Shown here in pieces: positions 18,334-26,517 of a DNA stretch of 64,000 nucleotides. Position numbers and translations under genes: made by a program. Source of the DNA: an uncultured Psychroserpens sp. (GTDB lineage: Bacteria; Bacteroidota; Bacteroidia; Flavobacteriales; Flavobacteriaceae); the NCBI GenBank assembly GCA_947488655.1, contig CANKZZ010000003.1, forward strand, positions 1-64,000. The letters run 5' to 3'. The notes beneath the pieces were generated by a model, which did no database searches, was not told the origin of the DNA, and saw only the letters and a list, made by a program, of their open reading frames with translations. How positions within the stretch are numbered: the stretch's first letter is position 1; each line of letters begins with the position of its first letter.

Positions 18334-19086
18334 ATGAGAAAGAACATTGTTGCAGGAAACTGGAAAATGAATAACGATTTGGCACAAACACAAACGTTAA
18401 TATCAGAATTAAAAGAACAATCAAAAACTACAAATGCAGAAGTAATGATTGCACCTTCATATGTAAATCTTTGGTCGGCTTTTGAAGCTACAAGAGAAGG
18501 TGGTGAGATAGAAGTTATAGCACAAAATATGCATTTTGCAGAGAGTGGAGCATATACAGGAGAAGTTAGTGCAAGTATGCTTAAAAGTATTGGCATTAAA
18601 ACAGTTATTTTAGGCCATAGCGAGCGTCGTGCTTATTTTAATGAAACAGATGAGTCGTTAGCTAAAAAAGTAGATGCAGCTTTAGAACATGATTTACGTG
18701 TTATTTTTTGCTTTGGCGAAGAATTAGCAGATCGTAAAGCAGGAAACGAAGAAAGCGTTGTTGGTAGTCAAATTAAAAATGCTTTATTTCATTTAGAAGC
18801 ATCTGCGTTTAAAAATATTGTTTTGGCTTATGAACCAGTTTGGGCCATCGGAACTGGCGAAACAGCAAGTCCAGAGCAAGCACAAGACATGCATAAGTTT
18901 ATTAGACAAACTTTAAATGATAAATACGGTAGTCAAGTAGCAGATGATATGACCATTCTATACGGTGGAAGTGTGAAACCTGCCAACGCTAAAGAGATTT
19001 TTGGTAAGCCAGATGTTGATGGTGGTTTAATAGGAGGAGCTTCATTAAAAGCCGAGGATTTTTATGCGATTGTAAACGCATTTTAA
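18334..19086 (+). CDS. tpiA: Triosephosphate isomerase
   Basis: TpiA interconverts dihydroxyacetone phosphate and glyceraldehyde 3-phosphate in glycolysis. The 250-aa protein has NWKMN at the start (Asn and Lys of the active site), the catalytic His in LGHSERR, the catalytic Glu in AYEPVWAIGTG, and the phosphate-binding YGGSVKPANA. Length is normal. It ends a gene run and is followed by a terminator at 19108. Confidence 0.98.
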   Translation: MRKNIVAGNWKMNNDLAQTQTLISELKEQSKTTNAEVMIAPSYVNLWSAFEATREGGEIEVIAQNMHFAESGAYTGEVSASMLKSIGIKTVILGHSERRAYFNETDESLAKKVDAALEHDLRVIFCFGEELADRKAGNEESVVGSQIKNALFHLEASAFKNIVLAYEPVWAIGTGETASPEQAQDMHKFIRQTLNDKYGSQVADDMTILYGGSVKPANAKEIFGKPDVDGGLIGGASLKAEDFYAIVNAF

Positions 19087-19107
19087 TAAATAAACATAAA
19101 CTTTATA

Positions 19108-19152
19108 GGGTATTCTCTACAATCTAATATTTGAGAATACCCTTATCTTTTT
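19108..19152 (+). terminator. Rho-independent terminator of tpiA
   Basis: A 10-bp perfect stem, GGGTATTCTC (19108-19117) with GAGAATACCC (19133-19142), is followed by a T-rich tail. Confidence 0.8.
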
Positions 19153-19164
19153 TGGTTTAAATTG

Positions 19165-19172
19165 TATCTTTG
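19165..19172 (+). promoter_or_regulatory. -7 element of prmA
   Basis: TATCTTTG matches TAnnTTTG, 17 bases before the ATG and just after the tpiA terminator. Confidence 0.5.
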
Positions 19173-19189
19173 TGGTCTAAAATTTTCAC

Positions 19190-20026
19190 ATGTCAAACAT
19201 CATATATTTAGGCTATTATTTTAAAGTTAAACCATTACAGCCAGCAGTAGAAATACTAATTGCCGAATTAGGATATGCAGGTTTTGAAAGTTTTGTTGAG
19301 ACCGATGAAGGTGTTACAGCATATATTCAAAAAGACGAATGGTCTAATGAGATTCTTAACGATATTCAAATTCTAAATTCTAATGAATTTGAAATTACTT
19401 TTTCTTCAGAAGAAATTGAGCAAACCAACTGGAATGCAGAGTGGGAAAAGAATTTTAACCCGATTATCGTTGATGATATTTGCTCTGTAAGAGCGCCATT
19501 TCATGAAAAGCCTAACACAAAATTTGATATTGTAATAGAGCCAAAAATGAGTTTTGGTACTGGTCATCATGAAACTACTCATATGATGATCCAGCATATT
19601 TTAAATAATGATTTTAATCATAAATCTGTTTTAGACATGGGCTGTGGCACTGGCGTTTTAGCAATTCTTGCTGAAATGAAAGGAGCGCATATACTCGATG
19701 CAATAGATTATGATAATTGGTGTTACCTCAATAGTCTCGAGAATGTAGAGAGAAATCATTGTAAACATATTAATGTAGAAGAAGGTGATGCTAGTCTATT
19801 AACAGGTAGGCAGTATGATGTGGTAATTGCTAATATTAATAGAAATATTTTATTAAATGATATTGAGACGTACAGCAATACACTAAATAAAAATGGATTA
19901 CTTTTTTTAAGTGGATTTTATAGAGATGATATTGAAATTATCGAGGCAGAATGTAAAAAATATAATTTATCACTTGTAGAGACATTAGAAAGAAATAATT
20001 GGGTAGCTCTTAAGTTTAAAAAATAG
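19190..20026 (+). CDS. prmA: Ribosomal protein L11 methyltransferase
   Basis: PrmA trimethylates ribosomal protein L11. The 278-aa protein has an N-terminal substrate domain and a SAM-dependent methyltransferase domain with MSFGTGHHETT (about residue 122) and motif I DMGCGTGVLAI (about 148-158), then the NINRN motif (about 214). It has its own promoter and terminator. Confidence 0.95.
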   Translation: MSNIIYLGYYFKVKPLQPAVEILIAELGYAGFESFVETDEGVTAYIQKDEWSNEILNDIQILNSNEFEITFSSEEIEQTNWNAEWEKNFNPIIVDDICSVRAPFHEKPNTKFDIVIEPKMSFGTGHHETTHMMIQHILNNDFNHKSVLDMGCGTGVLAILAEMKGAHILDAIDYDNWCYLNSLENVERNHCKHINVEEGDASLLTGRQYDVVIANINRNILLNDIETYSNTLNKNGLLFLSGFYRDDIEIIEAECKKYNLSLVETLERNNWVALKFKK

Positions 20027-20099
20027 TAATAATTCAAAATATTTATATTTCCTCGACGAATCGCGTAAAATTTTAACACATTAAAATGATAAAGCACTA

Positions 20100-20127
20100 A
20101 AATTACGGAAAAACCGTAATTTTTTTG
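20100..20127 (+). terminator. Rho-independent terminator of prmA
   Basis: AAATTACGG pairs with CCGTAATTT over a run of A, followed by T. It lies 74 bases past the prmA stop. Confidence 0.75.
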
Positions 20128-20140
20128 TTTTAAGATTTAT

Positions 20141-20164
20141 TATCTTTGAAATGATAATTATCAT
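20141..20164 (+). promoter_or_regulatory. Promoter element and dyad upstream of the M57 protease gene
   Basis: TATCTTTG (20141-20148) matches the -7 consensus. The perfect palindrome ATGATAATTATCAT lies directly after it at 20151-20164, where the transcript would start. A repressor bound there would block transcription. The half-sites recall Fur-type boxes, but the spacing is shorter than the usual Fur site, so the regulator is not identified. Confidence 0.4.
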
Positions 20165-20259
20165 GGTTTAAATTGAATAAGTTGTAAGAAAAATAACTTT
20201 CTTAGTTTAAGCTTTCCCTACCTACACGCTTATTATTTATTAACTTAATTTACTCAAAG

Positions 20260-21294
20260 ATGAAAAATTTAAAATTTTTGACCTTAGCTGGTCTATGCTT
20301 ATTATTTTCTTTACAATCGTGCCAAAAGGATACTGTTACAGAAGATATTTCAAATTTAGATGACTATGCCATAATAAATATGAATAGTCTAGAAAATAGA
20401 ACTTTAGTAACAGATACAGAGTTGTTAGATGCCATTAATACTTTAGATATTGATGTTGGTGTTGTTTCTAAAGGAGATTTTCACTTGCCAGATGGTACTG
20501 TAGAAGAGAGAATCTATATTGGTAGTGATATCACCTTTTCTAGAGAAGAAATAGATGCTTTAATGGGTGTTGGTTCTGCTTTAGATCGTCAATATAGAAC
20601 ATTTAACTTGGTAACAGGAAGTAACCAAACTATTAATATTTTAGGTTATACAGGAGGTAGTCAAGCCTTATCTTCTAAGGCACAAACCGCTTTGACTAGA
20701 GCAGTAGCTAATTATAATAACATTAGCAATATGACTTTAGATTTTAATTTAACTTTTGGTACAAATTATCAAGCTGCAGATATGGTGGTATATGATAACT
20801 CTATAAATAATTCATCTAGTGGTGGAGTTGCTGGATTTCCAAACTCAAGTGGGCAACCAAATAAGTTTGTTCAGATTTATGGTATAGAGCAATTTTCAAC
20901 CAACGTTAATGAGCATGTAATTACACATGAAATAGGTCACTCAATAGGATTTAGACATACAGACTGGTTTGATCGTTTAAGTTGTCCTTCATCTAGTCAA
21001 GGAAATGAAGGATCTGGATCTGATGGTGCTCAACATATCTCTGGAACTCCAACAGGAAGAGATGCAACCTCTGTTATGCAAGCTTGTTTTTCTACGAGTG
21101 TTAGTGGTAACTTTAATGGTAATGATATTACAGCTTTAGGAGCTATGTATCCAGCTACTTCAGGTAGTATTTGTGATGGCGTACAAGAATGGCAAAGCGG
21201 AACTAGCTATAGCAATGGTGATCGTGTTACATATTTTGGTAACCTTTACGAGCGAGTTAGTGGTGGTTGGACTAATTTAGGTCCTTGTAATTAA
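20260..21294 (+). CDS. M57-type zinc metalloprotease lipoprotein with a chitin-binding-like tail
   Basis: A 344-aa secreted protein. It has a lipoprotein-like signal (SLQSC, Cys 21), a pro-region, and a metzincin-type catalytic site HEIGHSIGFRH (His 223, Glu 224, His 227, His 233) with a Met-turn-like SVMQ at about 271. This is the pattern of M57 dual-action HEIGH proteases. Residues about 305-344 (CDGVQEWQSGTSYSNGDRV) resemble the carbohydrate-binding module 5/12 of chitinases. It would degrade extracellular protein, perhaps on chitin-rich particles. It is monocistronic with a strong terminator. Confidence 0.87.
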   Translation: MKNLKFLTLAGLCLLFSLQSCQKDTVTEDISNLDDYAIINMNSLENRTLVTDTELLDAINTLDIDVGVVSKGDFHLPDGTVEERIYIGSDITFSREEIDALMGVGSALDRQYRTFNLVTGSNQTINILGYTGGSQALSSKAQTALTRAVANYNNISNMTLDFNLTFGTNYQAADMVVYDNSINNSSSGGVAGFPNSSGQPNKFVQIYGIEQFSTNVNEHVITHEIGHSIGFRHTDWFDRLSCPSSSQGNEGSGSDGAQHISGTPTGRDATSVMQACFSTSVSGNFNGNDITALGAMYPATSGSICDGVQEWQSGTSYSNGDRVTYFGNLYERVSGGWTNLGPCN

Positions 21295-21341
21295 TTCGTA
21301 GTATAACATTATAGAAATTTAACTAGTAAAACAATAAATAT

Positions 21342-21378
21342 AAAAGACTTCTGTTCTATGAGCAGAAGTCTTTTTTTT
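21342..21378 (+). terminator. Rho-independent terminator of the M57 protease gene
   Basis: AAGACTTCTG pairs with CAGAAGTCTT over a 9-base loop and is followed by eight T. Confidence 0.9.
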
Positions 21379-21394
21379 ATTGAGTAGTTTTTTA

Positions 21395-21402
21395 TAATTT
21401 TG
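21395..21402 (+). promoter_or_regulatory. -7 element of clpS
   Basis: TAATTTTG matches TAnnTTTG. Transcription would begin near 21409, which leaves almost no leader for a start at 21414 and favours the internal Met at 21453. Confidence 0.5.
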
Positions 21403-21452
21403 TTTTAAAGAAAATGACCAACCTCATTAATTCAATTGCTATGCACCAAATA

Positions 21453-21728
21453 ATGAGTACCAAAGAAAAAGTAAAAGAAGAAGTCCTCGTTGACACCCTA
21501 GAGCAACCTCTTAATGAGATTGTTTTATATAACGATGATGTTAATACTTTTGATCATGTAATAGATACTTTAATGTATGCCTGTGATCACACACCTGAAC
21601 AAGCAGAACAATGTTCTATTTTAGTACACTACAAAGGTAAGTGTACTGTTAAAACTGGAGAGTATAAAGAGTTAGAACCTCGTTGTTCTATGTTATTACA
21701 AGCAGGTTTAAGCGCAGAGATAATTTAA
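21453..21728 (+). CDS. clpS: ATP-dependent Clp protease adaptor ClpS
   Basis: ClpS binds the ClpA-type unfoldase and delivers proteins with destabilising N-termini. The core LYNDDVNTFDHVIDTLMYACDHTPEQAEQ is typical, including the DD/N residues that bind the N-degron amine. I choose the Met at 21453 (MSTKEKVKEE, 91 aa) over the ATG at 21414, because family members start there and the promoter leaves no leader for the longer form. Its stop overlaps the converging gene by 4 bp. Confidence 0.9.
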   Translation: MSTKEKVKEEVLVDTLEQPLNEIVLYNDDVNTFDHVIDTLMYACDHTPEQAEQCSILVHYKGKCTVKTGEYKELEPRCSMLLQAGLSAEII

Positions 21729-22249
21729 TATTCTGCTCGCTTTTTCTCATCTAATATAAAAGTATAGGTAAAATTAATATAGCCTTTATGAATTGGTCTG
21801 TAATTTTCATTACTTAAAATAAGGTGAGGATTAAATGTTAATCTTCCTTTTGGACTTCCAAAGCCAATACTAAAAATGTATCGTAATGTCCAATCTTCAA
21901 AATTGGTATACGTTACTAACTCTGAGCCAACCGCTAAACCGCCAATAAATAAAAAGCCTCCAATTTTGGGCCCAATAGTAAATTGATCTGCGTTGAGTGC
22001 TACTTCTGTGCCAAATCCATAAATATAACCACCACCATGTCTACCGCCTCTAAAACCTTTGTTAAATTGTAAATCTAACAGGTGATAGTGAGGTTTATCC
22101 TTACCATCAAAACTATAATTATAACCAGTGCTAAGTCCCTTAAATTTGTAGATGGAATAATCTCTATTCTTATCACTTTGAGACATTACATTTATAACAT
22201 TCAAAAGCACTATTAAATAACTTAATATGTTTGCTTTTGAGATTAACAT
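21725..22249 (-). CDS. Predicted small outer-membrane beta-barrel protein
   Basis: A 174-aa hypothetical protein with a signal peptide (about residues 1-24, ending VMSQ). The mature part is rich in Gly, Tyr and Phe with alternating hydrophobic residues, as expected for an eight-strand barrel. I do not recognise a named family. The stop overlaps the clpS stop by 4 bp on the other strand. It starts 7 bp after the MBL-rhodanese gene, so it may belong to that transcript. Function unknown. Confidence 0.65.
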   Translation of the reverse strand: MLISKANILSYLIVLLNVINVMSQSDKNRDYSIYKFKGLSTGYNYSFDGKDKPHYHLLDLQFNKGFRGGRHGGGYIYGFGTEVALNADQFTIGPKIGGFLFIGGLAVGSELVTYTNFEDWTLRYIFSIGFGSPKGRLTFNPHLILSNENYRPIHKGYINFTYTFILDEKKRAEY

Positions 22250-22256
22250 CTATAAA

Positions 22257-23663
22257 TTATAATGTTGAGGGGCAAACGAAATCTGTAGTTGGTAGATCGG
22301 TCTTTTTTATCGCTCCAAAGCCACCAGCGACATCTACTAGATTATGAAAACCTCTTGCTTTTAAAATAGAAGCTGCAATAACGCTTCTATAGCCTCCAGC
22401 GCAATGTATATGATATGTTTTGTCTTTAGAAACCTCATTCATTTGCTCATTAATAAAATCTAAAGCAAAGTGTTGAGCATCTTCTAAATGCATACTCGCG
22501 TATTCGCCATCTTTTCTTACATCTAGAATGTTTACATCTCCATTTTTAACTCGGTCTGCTAAATCTTCGGCAGAGATAGATTCTAAGGTGTCAATTTCTT
22601 TTCCTTCGGAAATCCAAGCTTCAATTCCACCTTCTAAGTACCCTAAAGTATTGTCGTATCCAACACGAGATAAACGTGTAACAGCTTCTTGACTTTTTCC
22701 TTCAGGAACCACTAATATAATTGGTTGTTTAATATCTTTAATTAAAGCACCAACCCAAGGTGCAAATCCACCATTTAGCCCAATAAAAATAGAATTAGGT
22801 ATATGTCCTTTTATAAAATCACTTTGAGGTCTTACATCCAATACTAATGCATCTTCATGATTAGCAATCGCTTCAAAGTCTTTTGGAGTTAACGCAATGT
22901 TTCCTGTTTTTAGAACAGTTTCAAAGTTGTCGTAGCCTGTTTTATTAAGCATTGCATTTTTTGCGAAATATTGTGGAGGAGGAGCAATACCGTCTAAAAC
23001 TTCTTTAACAAATTCTTCCTTTGTCATATCTGCTCTTAATGCATAATTAGTTTTCTTTTGGTCTCCAATTGTGCCAACAGTTTCTTTACTAAGATTTTTT
23101 CCGCAGGCAGAACCTGCACCATGAGCAGGATAAACGATAACATCATCTGCAAGGGTCATAATTTTTTCTCTCAAAGAATCAAACAACATAGCTGCTAAGT
23201 CTTCTTTTGTAGTGTCAGATTTAATTGCCAAATCAGGACGTCCTACGTCACCTAAAAACAGAGTGTCTCCAGAAAAAATAGCATGGTTTTTACCATTTTG
23301 ATCAATTAATAAGTACGTTGTTGATTCTAATGTGTGACCAGGTGTATGTAACGCTTTTATGGTAATATTCCCAATTTGAAATTCTTCATTATCTTTTGCA
23401 GAGTGAATCTCATAAGAGGTTTCTGCTCCTGGACCGTAAACAATTGTTGCTCCAGTTTTTTTAGCTAAATCTACATGTCCTGAAACGAAATCTGCATGAA
23501 AATGCGTTTCAAAAATATACTTAATTTTAGCATTATTTTTAGTTGCTTTTTCAATGTAAGACTGTGTTTCTCTTAATGGGTCTATAATAGCAACTTCTCC
23601 ATTAGACTCTATATAATAAGCACCTTGTGCTAAACAACTTGTGTATAACTGTTCTATTTTCAT
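22257..23663 (-). CDS. Metallo-beta-lactamase-fold hydrolase with two rhodanese domains
   Basis: A 468-aa enzyme of the persulfide dioxygenase/CstB kind. The MBL domain (1-240) has the metal motif THFHAD (His 54, His 56, Asp 58) and His 63. The first rhodanese domain (about 260-355) seems to lack its catalytic Cys. The second (about 370-465) has HCAGGYRS with the active Cys. Family members oxidise glutathione or bacillithiol persulfide, or move sulfane sulfur. The link with a YeeE/YedE transporter upstream supports a role in thiosulfate or sulfane-sulfur handling. It has its own -7 element at 23722. Confidence 0.88.
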   Translation of the reverse strand: MKIEQLYTSCLAQGAYYIESNGEVAIIDPLRETQSYIEKATKNNAKIKYIFETHFHADFVSGHVDLAKKTGATIVYGPGAETSYEIHSAKDNEEFQIGNITIKALHTPGHTLESTTYLLIDQNGKNHAIFSGDTLFLGDVGRPDLAIKSDTTKEDLAAMLFDSLREKIMTLADDVIVYPAHGAGSACGKNLSKETVGTIGDQKKTNYALRADMTKEEFVKEVLDGIAPPPQYFAKNAMLNKTGYDNFETVLKTGNIALTPKDFEAIANHEDALVLDVRPQSDFIKGHIPNSIFIGLNGGFAPWVGALIKDIKQPIILVVPEGKSQEAVTRLSRVGYDNTLGYLEGGIEAWISEGKEIDTLESISAEDLADRVKNGDVNILDVRKDGEYASMHLEDAQHFALDFINEQMNEVSKDKTYHIHCAGGYRSVIAASILKARGFHNLVDVAGGFGAIKKTDLPTTDFVCPSTL

Positions 23664-23721
23664 AGGGATATTATTTTTGCTCCTTAAAAGGATATTAATA
23701 TGCAGTAAGCATGGTAATTGT

Positions 23722-23729
23722 CAAAGATA
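23722..23729 (-). promoter_or_regulatory. -7 element of the MBL-rhodanese gene
   Basis: On the minus strand the sequence is TATCTTTG, an exact TAnnTTTG match, 59 bases before the start codon. The MBL gene can therefore be transcribed apart from the transporter genes. Confidence 0.45.
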
Positions 23730-23771
23730 CGAAGTATTCTTTTTTATTAAACATGCAAATTATAGCTTTTA

Positions 23772-24191
23772 TTAATGAGGCAATTTATCTTTTAATAATC
23801 CATAAATATATGTGCCTAAAAGTGCAGCTAAAATTACTATGATGACCGAGAAGGCTCCAGTTCCGATTAAAATATACATTGGCCCAGGACAAGCACCAGA
23901 TAATGCCCAACCTAATCCAAAAATTGTTCCGCCTGTGATATATCGAATAAATCCTCTGTCTTTTTTAGGAACAGTCATTAAACCTCCATTTATATTTTTA
24001 TATCTTTTGCTTATTAATAGCAAAATGATTCCGGTAATAACCGCTGTACCAATAATCCCATACATGTGAAAAGATTCAAATTTGAACATTTCGTAAATAC
24101 GATACCACGAGACTGCTTCAGATTTTACGAGGACAATTCCGAAGATAATTCCGACGAATAAAAATTTTAAATACTTTATCATATTAACCAA
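23772..24191 (-). CDS. YeeE/YedE transporter, second half (DUF6691 type)
   Basis: A 139-aa membrane protein with four predicted helices and the motif GACPGPMYILIGTG (about residues 100-113), whose Cys is conserved in YeeE/YedE thiosulfate transporters (TsuA family). It overlaps the first-half gene by 8 bp, so the two are translated together and probably form one transporter. It carries one TTCCGAAG word at 24137. Confidence 0.87.
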   Translation of the reverse strand: MVNMIKYLKFLFVGIIFGIVLVKSEAVSWYRIYEMFKFESFHMYGIIGTAVITGIILLLISKRYKNINGGLMTVPKKDRGFIRYITGGTIFGLGWALSGACPGPMYILIGTGAFSVIIVILAALLGTYIYGLLKDKLPH

Positions 24192-24744
24192 AAATTATAG
24201 GGAATAGTAAATGAATCATAATTAAGCCTCCTAAAAAGAAGCCAATAACAGCAATAAGTGATGGTAATTGTAAACTGCTTAAGCCAGTAATAGCATGGCC
24301 TGAGGTGCAACCTCCAGCATATCGTGTTCCGAAGCCAACAAGAAATCCACCAATAATTAAAATAGCCAATCCTTTAAAACTTAAAATAGTATCCCAACTG
24401 TATAATTCTGCTGGAAGTAAAGATTGTCCTGCGTTCTCAAAACCGAGTGAGCTAAGTGTTTTAATGGTGTCTGGATTTAAATCTATATTAGTTGGTGCCG
24501 ATAAATAGAAATGAGCAATAAAGCCTCCAATAATCGCTCCTGCTACAACGGTGAGATTCCAGCGTTGCGCTTTCCAATCAAAATCAAAGAACTTTACTTT
24601 CTTTCCTGCTCCAGCAATAGTACAAAATGTTCTAAGGTTTGAAGACATGCCAAATGTTTTACCGAAATAGATAAGGGTAAACATTATAATTGCGATGAGC
24701 GGACCACAAATATACCATGGCCAAGGTTCTAGTATTGCTTGCAT
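24184..24744 (-). CDS. YeeE/YedE transporter, first half
   Basis: A 186-aa membrane protein with about five helices and the signature YAGGCTSGHAITG (about residues 142-154), the other Cys-containing half of the YeeE/YedE thiosulfate uptake family. In the single-chain TsuA the two halves are fused. Here they are split into two overlapping genes. The predicted job is import of thiosulfate or a related sulfur compound for the MBL-rhodanese enzyme encoded downstream. It carries one TTCCGAAG word at 24327. Confidence 0.88.
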   Translation of the reverse strand: MQAILEPWPWYICGPLIAIIMFTLIYFGKTFGMSSNLRTFCTIAGAGKKVKFFDFDWKAQRWNLTVVAGAIIGGFIAHFYLSAPTNIDLNPDTIKTLSSLGFENAGQSLLPAELYSWDTILSFKGLAILIIGGFLVGFGTRYAGGCTSGHAITGLSSLQLPSLIAVIGFFLGGLIMIHLLFPIIFG

Positions 24745-24766
24745 AATTAGGATTAGAAATTGATGT

Positions 24767-24774
24767 CAAAAATA
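24767..24774 (-). promoter_or_regulatory. -7 element of the YeeE/YedE operon
   Basis: On the minus strand TATTTTTG matches TAnnTTTG, 23 bases before the first transporter gene. Confidence 0.45.
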
Positions 24775-24872
24775 AGAATTTAGATGTTTTAAAGTAATGA
24801 TCTATACTTATTAATTAAAATAAATACTATATATCTAACTTAGATGTTGTTTTGAAAATTTGGATTAGGAAA

Positions 24873-24925
24873 TAAAAAAAAATCCAGATTATAATATCAA
24901 GTAAACTTGATTTATTTTCTGGATT
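24873..24925 (-). terminator. Terminator of tRNA-Arg
   Basis: On the minus strand an outer stem AATCCAG/CTGGATT encloses an inner stem ATCAAGT/ACTTGAT and is followed by a long T run (the A run at 24873-24880). It lies directly after the tRNA. Confidence 0.75.
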
Positions 24926-24936
24926 AGTTTTTTTAG

Positions 24937-25010
24937 TGACCTCGACAGGATTCAAACCTGTAACCTCTTGAGCCGTAATCAAGTGCGCTATTCAGTTGCG
25001 CCACGAGGCC
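24937..25010 (-). tRNA. tRNA-Arg (anticodon ACG)
   Basis: The minus strand folds into a cloverleaf. The acceptor is GGCCTCG/CGAGGTC with one G-U pair, the D stem is GCGC/GCGC, the anticodon stem CTTGA/TCAAG holds the loop TTACGGC, and the T arm is ACAGG-TTTGAAT-CCTGT. The anticodon ACG (read as ICG after editing) decodes CGN. CCA is not encoded. Confidence 0.95.
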
Positions 25011-25125
25011 AATTTTTGTGGGTGCAAATATATTTCTTTTTAAAAGAAACACAAAAGAAAATTGCCGAAAATTTTAACTTGTTGTAAATGTCAAGTTTGG
25101 AGATGGTTAGTGGTACTATGAAAAC

Positions 25126-25153
25126 AAAAAACTCACCAAAAGATGAGTTTTTT
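25126..25153 (-). terminator. Rho-independent terminator of ohr
   Basis: AAAAAACTCA pairs with TGAGTTTTTT. It works in both directions and ends the peroxiredoxin gene on the minus strand, 27 bases past its stop. Confidence 0.8.
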
Positions 25154-25179
25154 ATTTCGTATGTTTATTTTAATTTAAA

Positions 25180-25608
25180 CTATTCGTCTAGAAGTAAATT
25201 TAATTCTACAGTGATGTTATCTCGTGTAGCCTTGCTAAATGGGCAAACTTCATGAGCTTTTTCTACTAGATCCTCACCAGTTTTAAGATCAACTCCAGGA
25301 ATATAGCAGTCTAATGTAGCTTTTAAGAAAAAACCATCGTCATCTTTACAAAAACCTATAATTGCTGTGACGCTCAAGTCTTCTTGGTTAAATTCAATTT
25401 TTTCACTGTCTGCAACTGCTTGTATGGCTCCACCAAAACATGCTGCATAAGCTGCACCAAAAAGTTGTTCTGGATTTGCACCATCACCACCATCACCACC
25501 CATTGATTTAGGTACAGATAGGTTGAAATCTATAGGACTGTTGTCTGACTTTACGCTTCCTTTTCTACCACCTGTGGCAGTTGTGGTTGCTTCATATAAT
25601 GTTTTCAT
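25180..25608 (-). CDS. Organic hydroperoxide resistance protein (Ohr subfamily of OsmC)
   Basis: Ohr reduces organic peroxides with two cysteines. The 142-aa protein has both: Cys 57 in AYAACFGGA and Cys 122 in HEVCPFSKATR. The N-terminus MKTLYEATTTATGGRKG and the glycine-rich DGGDGANPEQLFGAA are typical. It is transcribed alone. A second OsmC-family gene lies at 53.5 kb. Confidence 0.93.
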   Translation of the reverse strand: MKTLYEATTTATGGRKGSVKSDNSPIDFNLSVPKSMGGDGGDGANPEQLFGAAYAACFGGAIQAVADSEKIEFNQEDLSVTAIIGFCKDDDGFFLKATLDCYIPGVDLKTGEDLVEKAHEVCPFSKATRDNITVELNLLLDE

Positions 25609-25740
25609 TTTATAGTGTTTTTATAATTAAAACTTAAAGATACTATCATAAAAATACTTTATAAAGCTAATGGTCTTAAAGTTCTCATAAAATGAATAGT
25701 TAATTGTTGATTTATAAAGAAAATTATTGAGTTTAAAATA

Positions 25741-25893
25741 TTAACCTAATGCTCGAGATGTAACATATACACGCCATCCAATAATGGCAAGCTGAAATTT
25801 ACTCGCTTGGCTTAAGTCTAATTTTTGCTTAGTGTAACTGGGTAAGAGTATTTTGTTGAGTTTGGCTAATGCCTTAAAAAAATTCTGTTTCAT
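25741..25893 (-). CDS. Conserved small basic protein (50 aa)
   Basis: A 50-codon gene with ATG at 25893: MKQNFFKALAKLNKILLPSY, then TKQKLDLSQASKFQLAIIGW, ending RVYVTSRALG. The pattern (aromatic-basic start, K-L-D-L-S-x-A, Q-L-A-I-I-G-[WY]-R) matches a short protein I recall as widespread in Flavobacteriia and often mislabelled as SsrA-binding protein. It is too small to be SmpB. Function is unknown; net positive charge would suit nucleic-acid or membrane contact. Confidence 0.7.
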   Translation of the reverse strand: MKQNFFKALAKLNKILLPSYTKQKLDLSQASKFQLAIIGWRVYVTSRALG

Positions 25894-26517
25894 ACAGCTA
25901 AGATTAGTATATAACTACTTAGGTGTAAATTTACGCAATTAGATTTTAAAGAGATTTAAATAGAATTTGAAAAAATGATGTAAAACTTATTCTAGACTAA
26001 GTTTTACTATCATATGTTTAATTTTAGCTTATCGAGAAAAGTATATCGATAATTAGTTTTGCAAGTGTCATCATAATTGTTTGGTTTTAGAGGTTGATAA
26101 TTGATTTTTAATTTGATTGAGTTATCAATATATATACTTACATTACTATTTGCCAAACGTTTATAATGAAATCTGTGAAATTGAATATAGAATTATAACT
26201 AAAAAGAGGAATTATGTTTTAGTATTTATGTGACTTGCTTAATTGAAGTTTTAAATTGAAAGTAAATTTGTATTAAGTTGTTTTACTTTGGTAGTTTTCA
26301 AGGGTGATTTGGTGAGAATTTTTTTTAACCTAGGGGCTTTTAATTATTAAACTTCCAAATTTTTGACGTTTCATCATTTTTTATCTTATAATTTACAGAC
26401 TTGAGTTTTAAAATTTCAGCAAGTATTAAGTCATACGTTTGTTAAAATTATTGATTATTTAAGGTGTAACGAGTAAATAGAATTGAGAGTTAACTACATT
26501 TGTAAAAATATTATCCT
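25894..26517. other. Long AT-rich intergenic region
   Basis: This 624-bp gap separates two divergent genes. I find no open frame with a credible start, no tRNA and no terminator-like hairpin. It holds a short inverted repeat TTGATAA/TTATCAA (26094-26100 and 26122-26128) and the promoter of the endonuclease gene at its right end. Confidence 0.6.
26495..26502 (+). promoter_or_regulatory. -7 element of the endonuclease gene
   Basis: TACATTTG matches TAnnTTTG and lies 15 bases before the ATG, which implies a very short leader. Confidence 0.45.

Noticed and set aside
26041-26130. Inverted repeat TTGATAA/TTATCAA in the long intergenic region
   Set aside because: Seven base pairs with a 21-base gap in AT-rich DNA is expected by chance.
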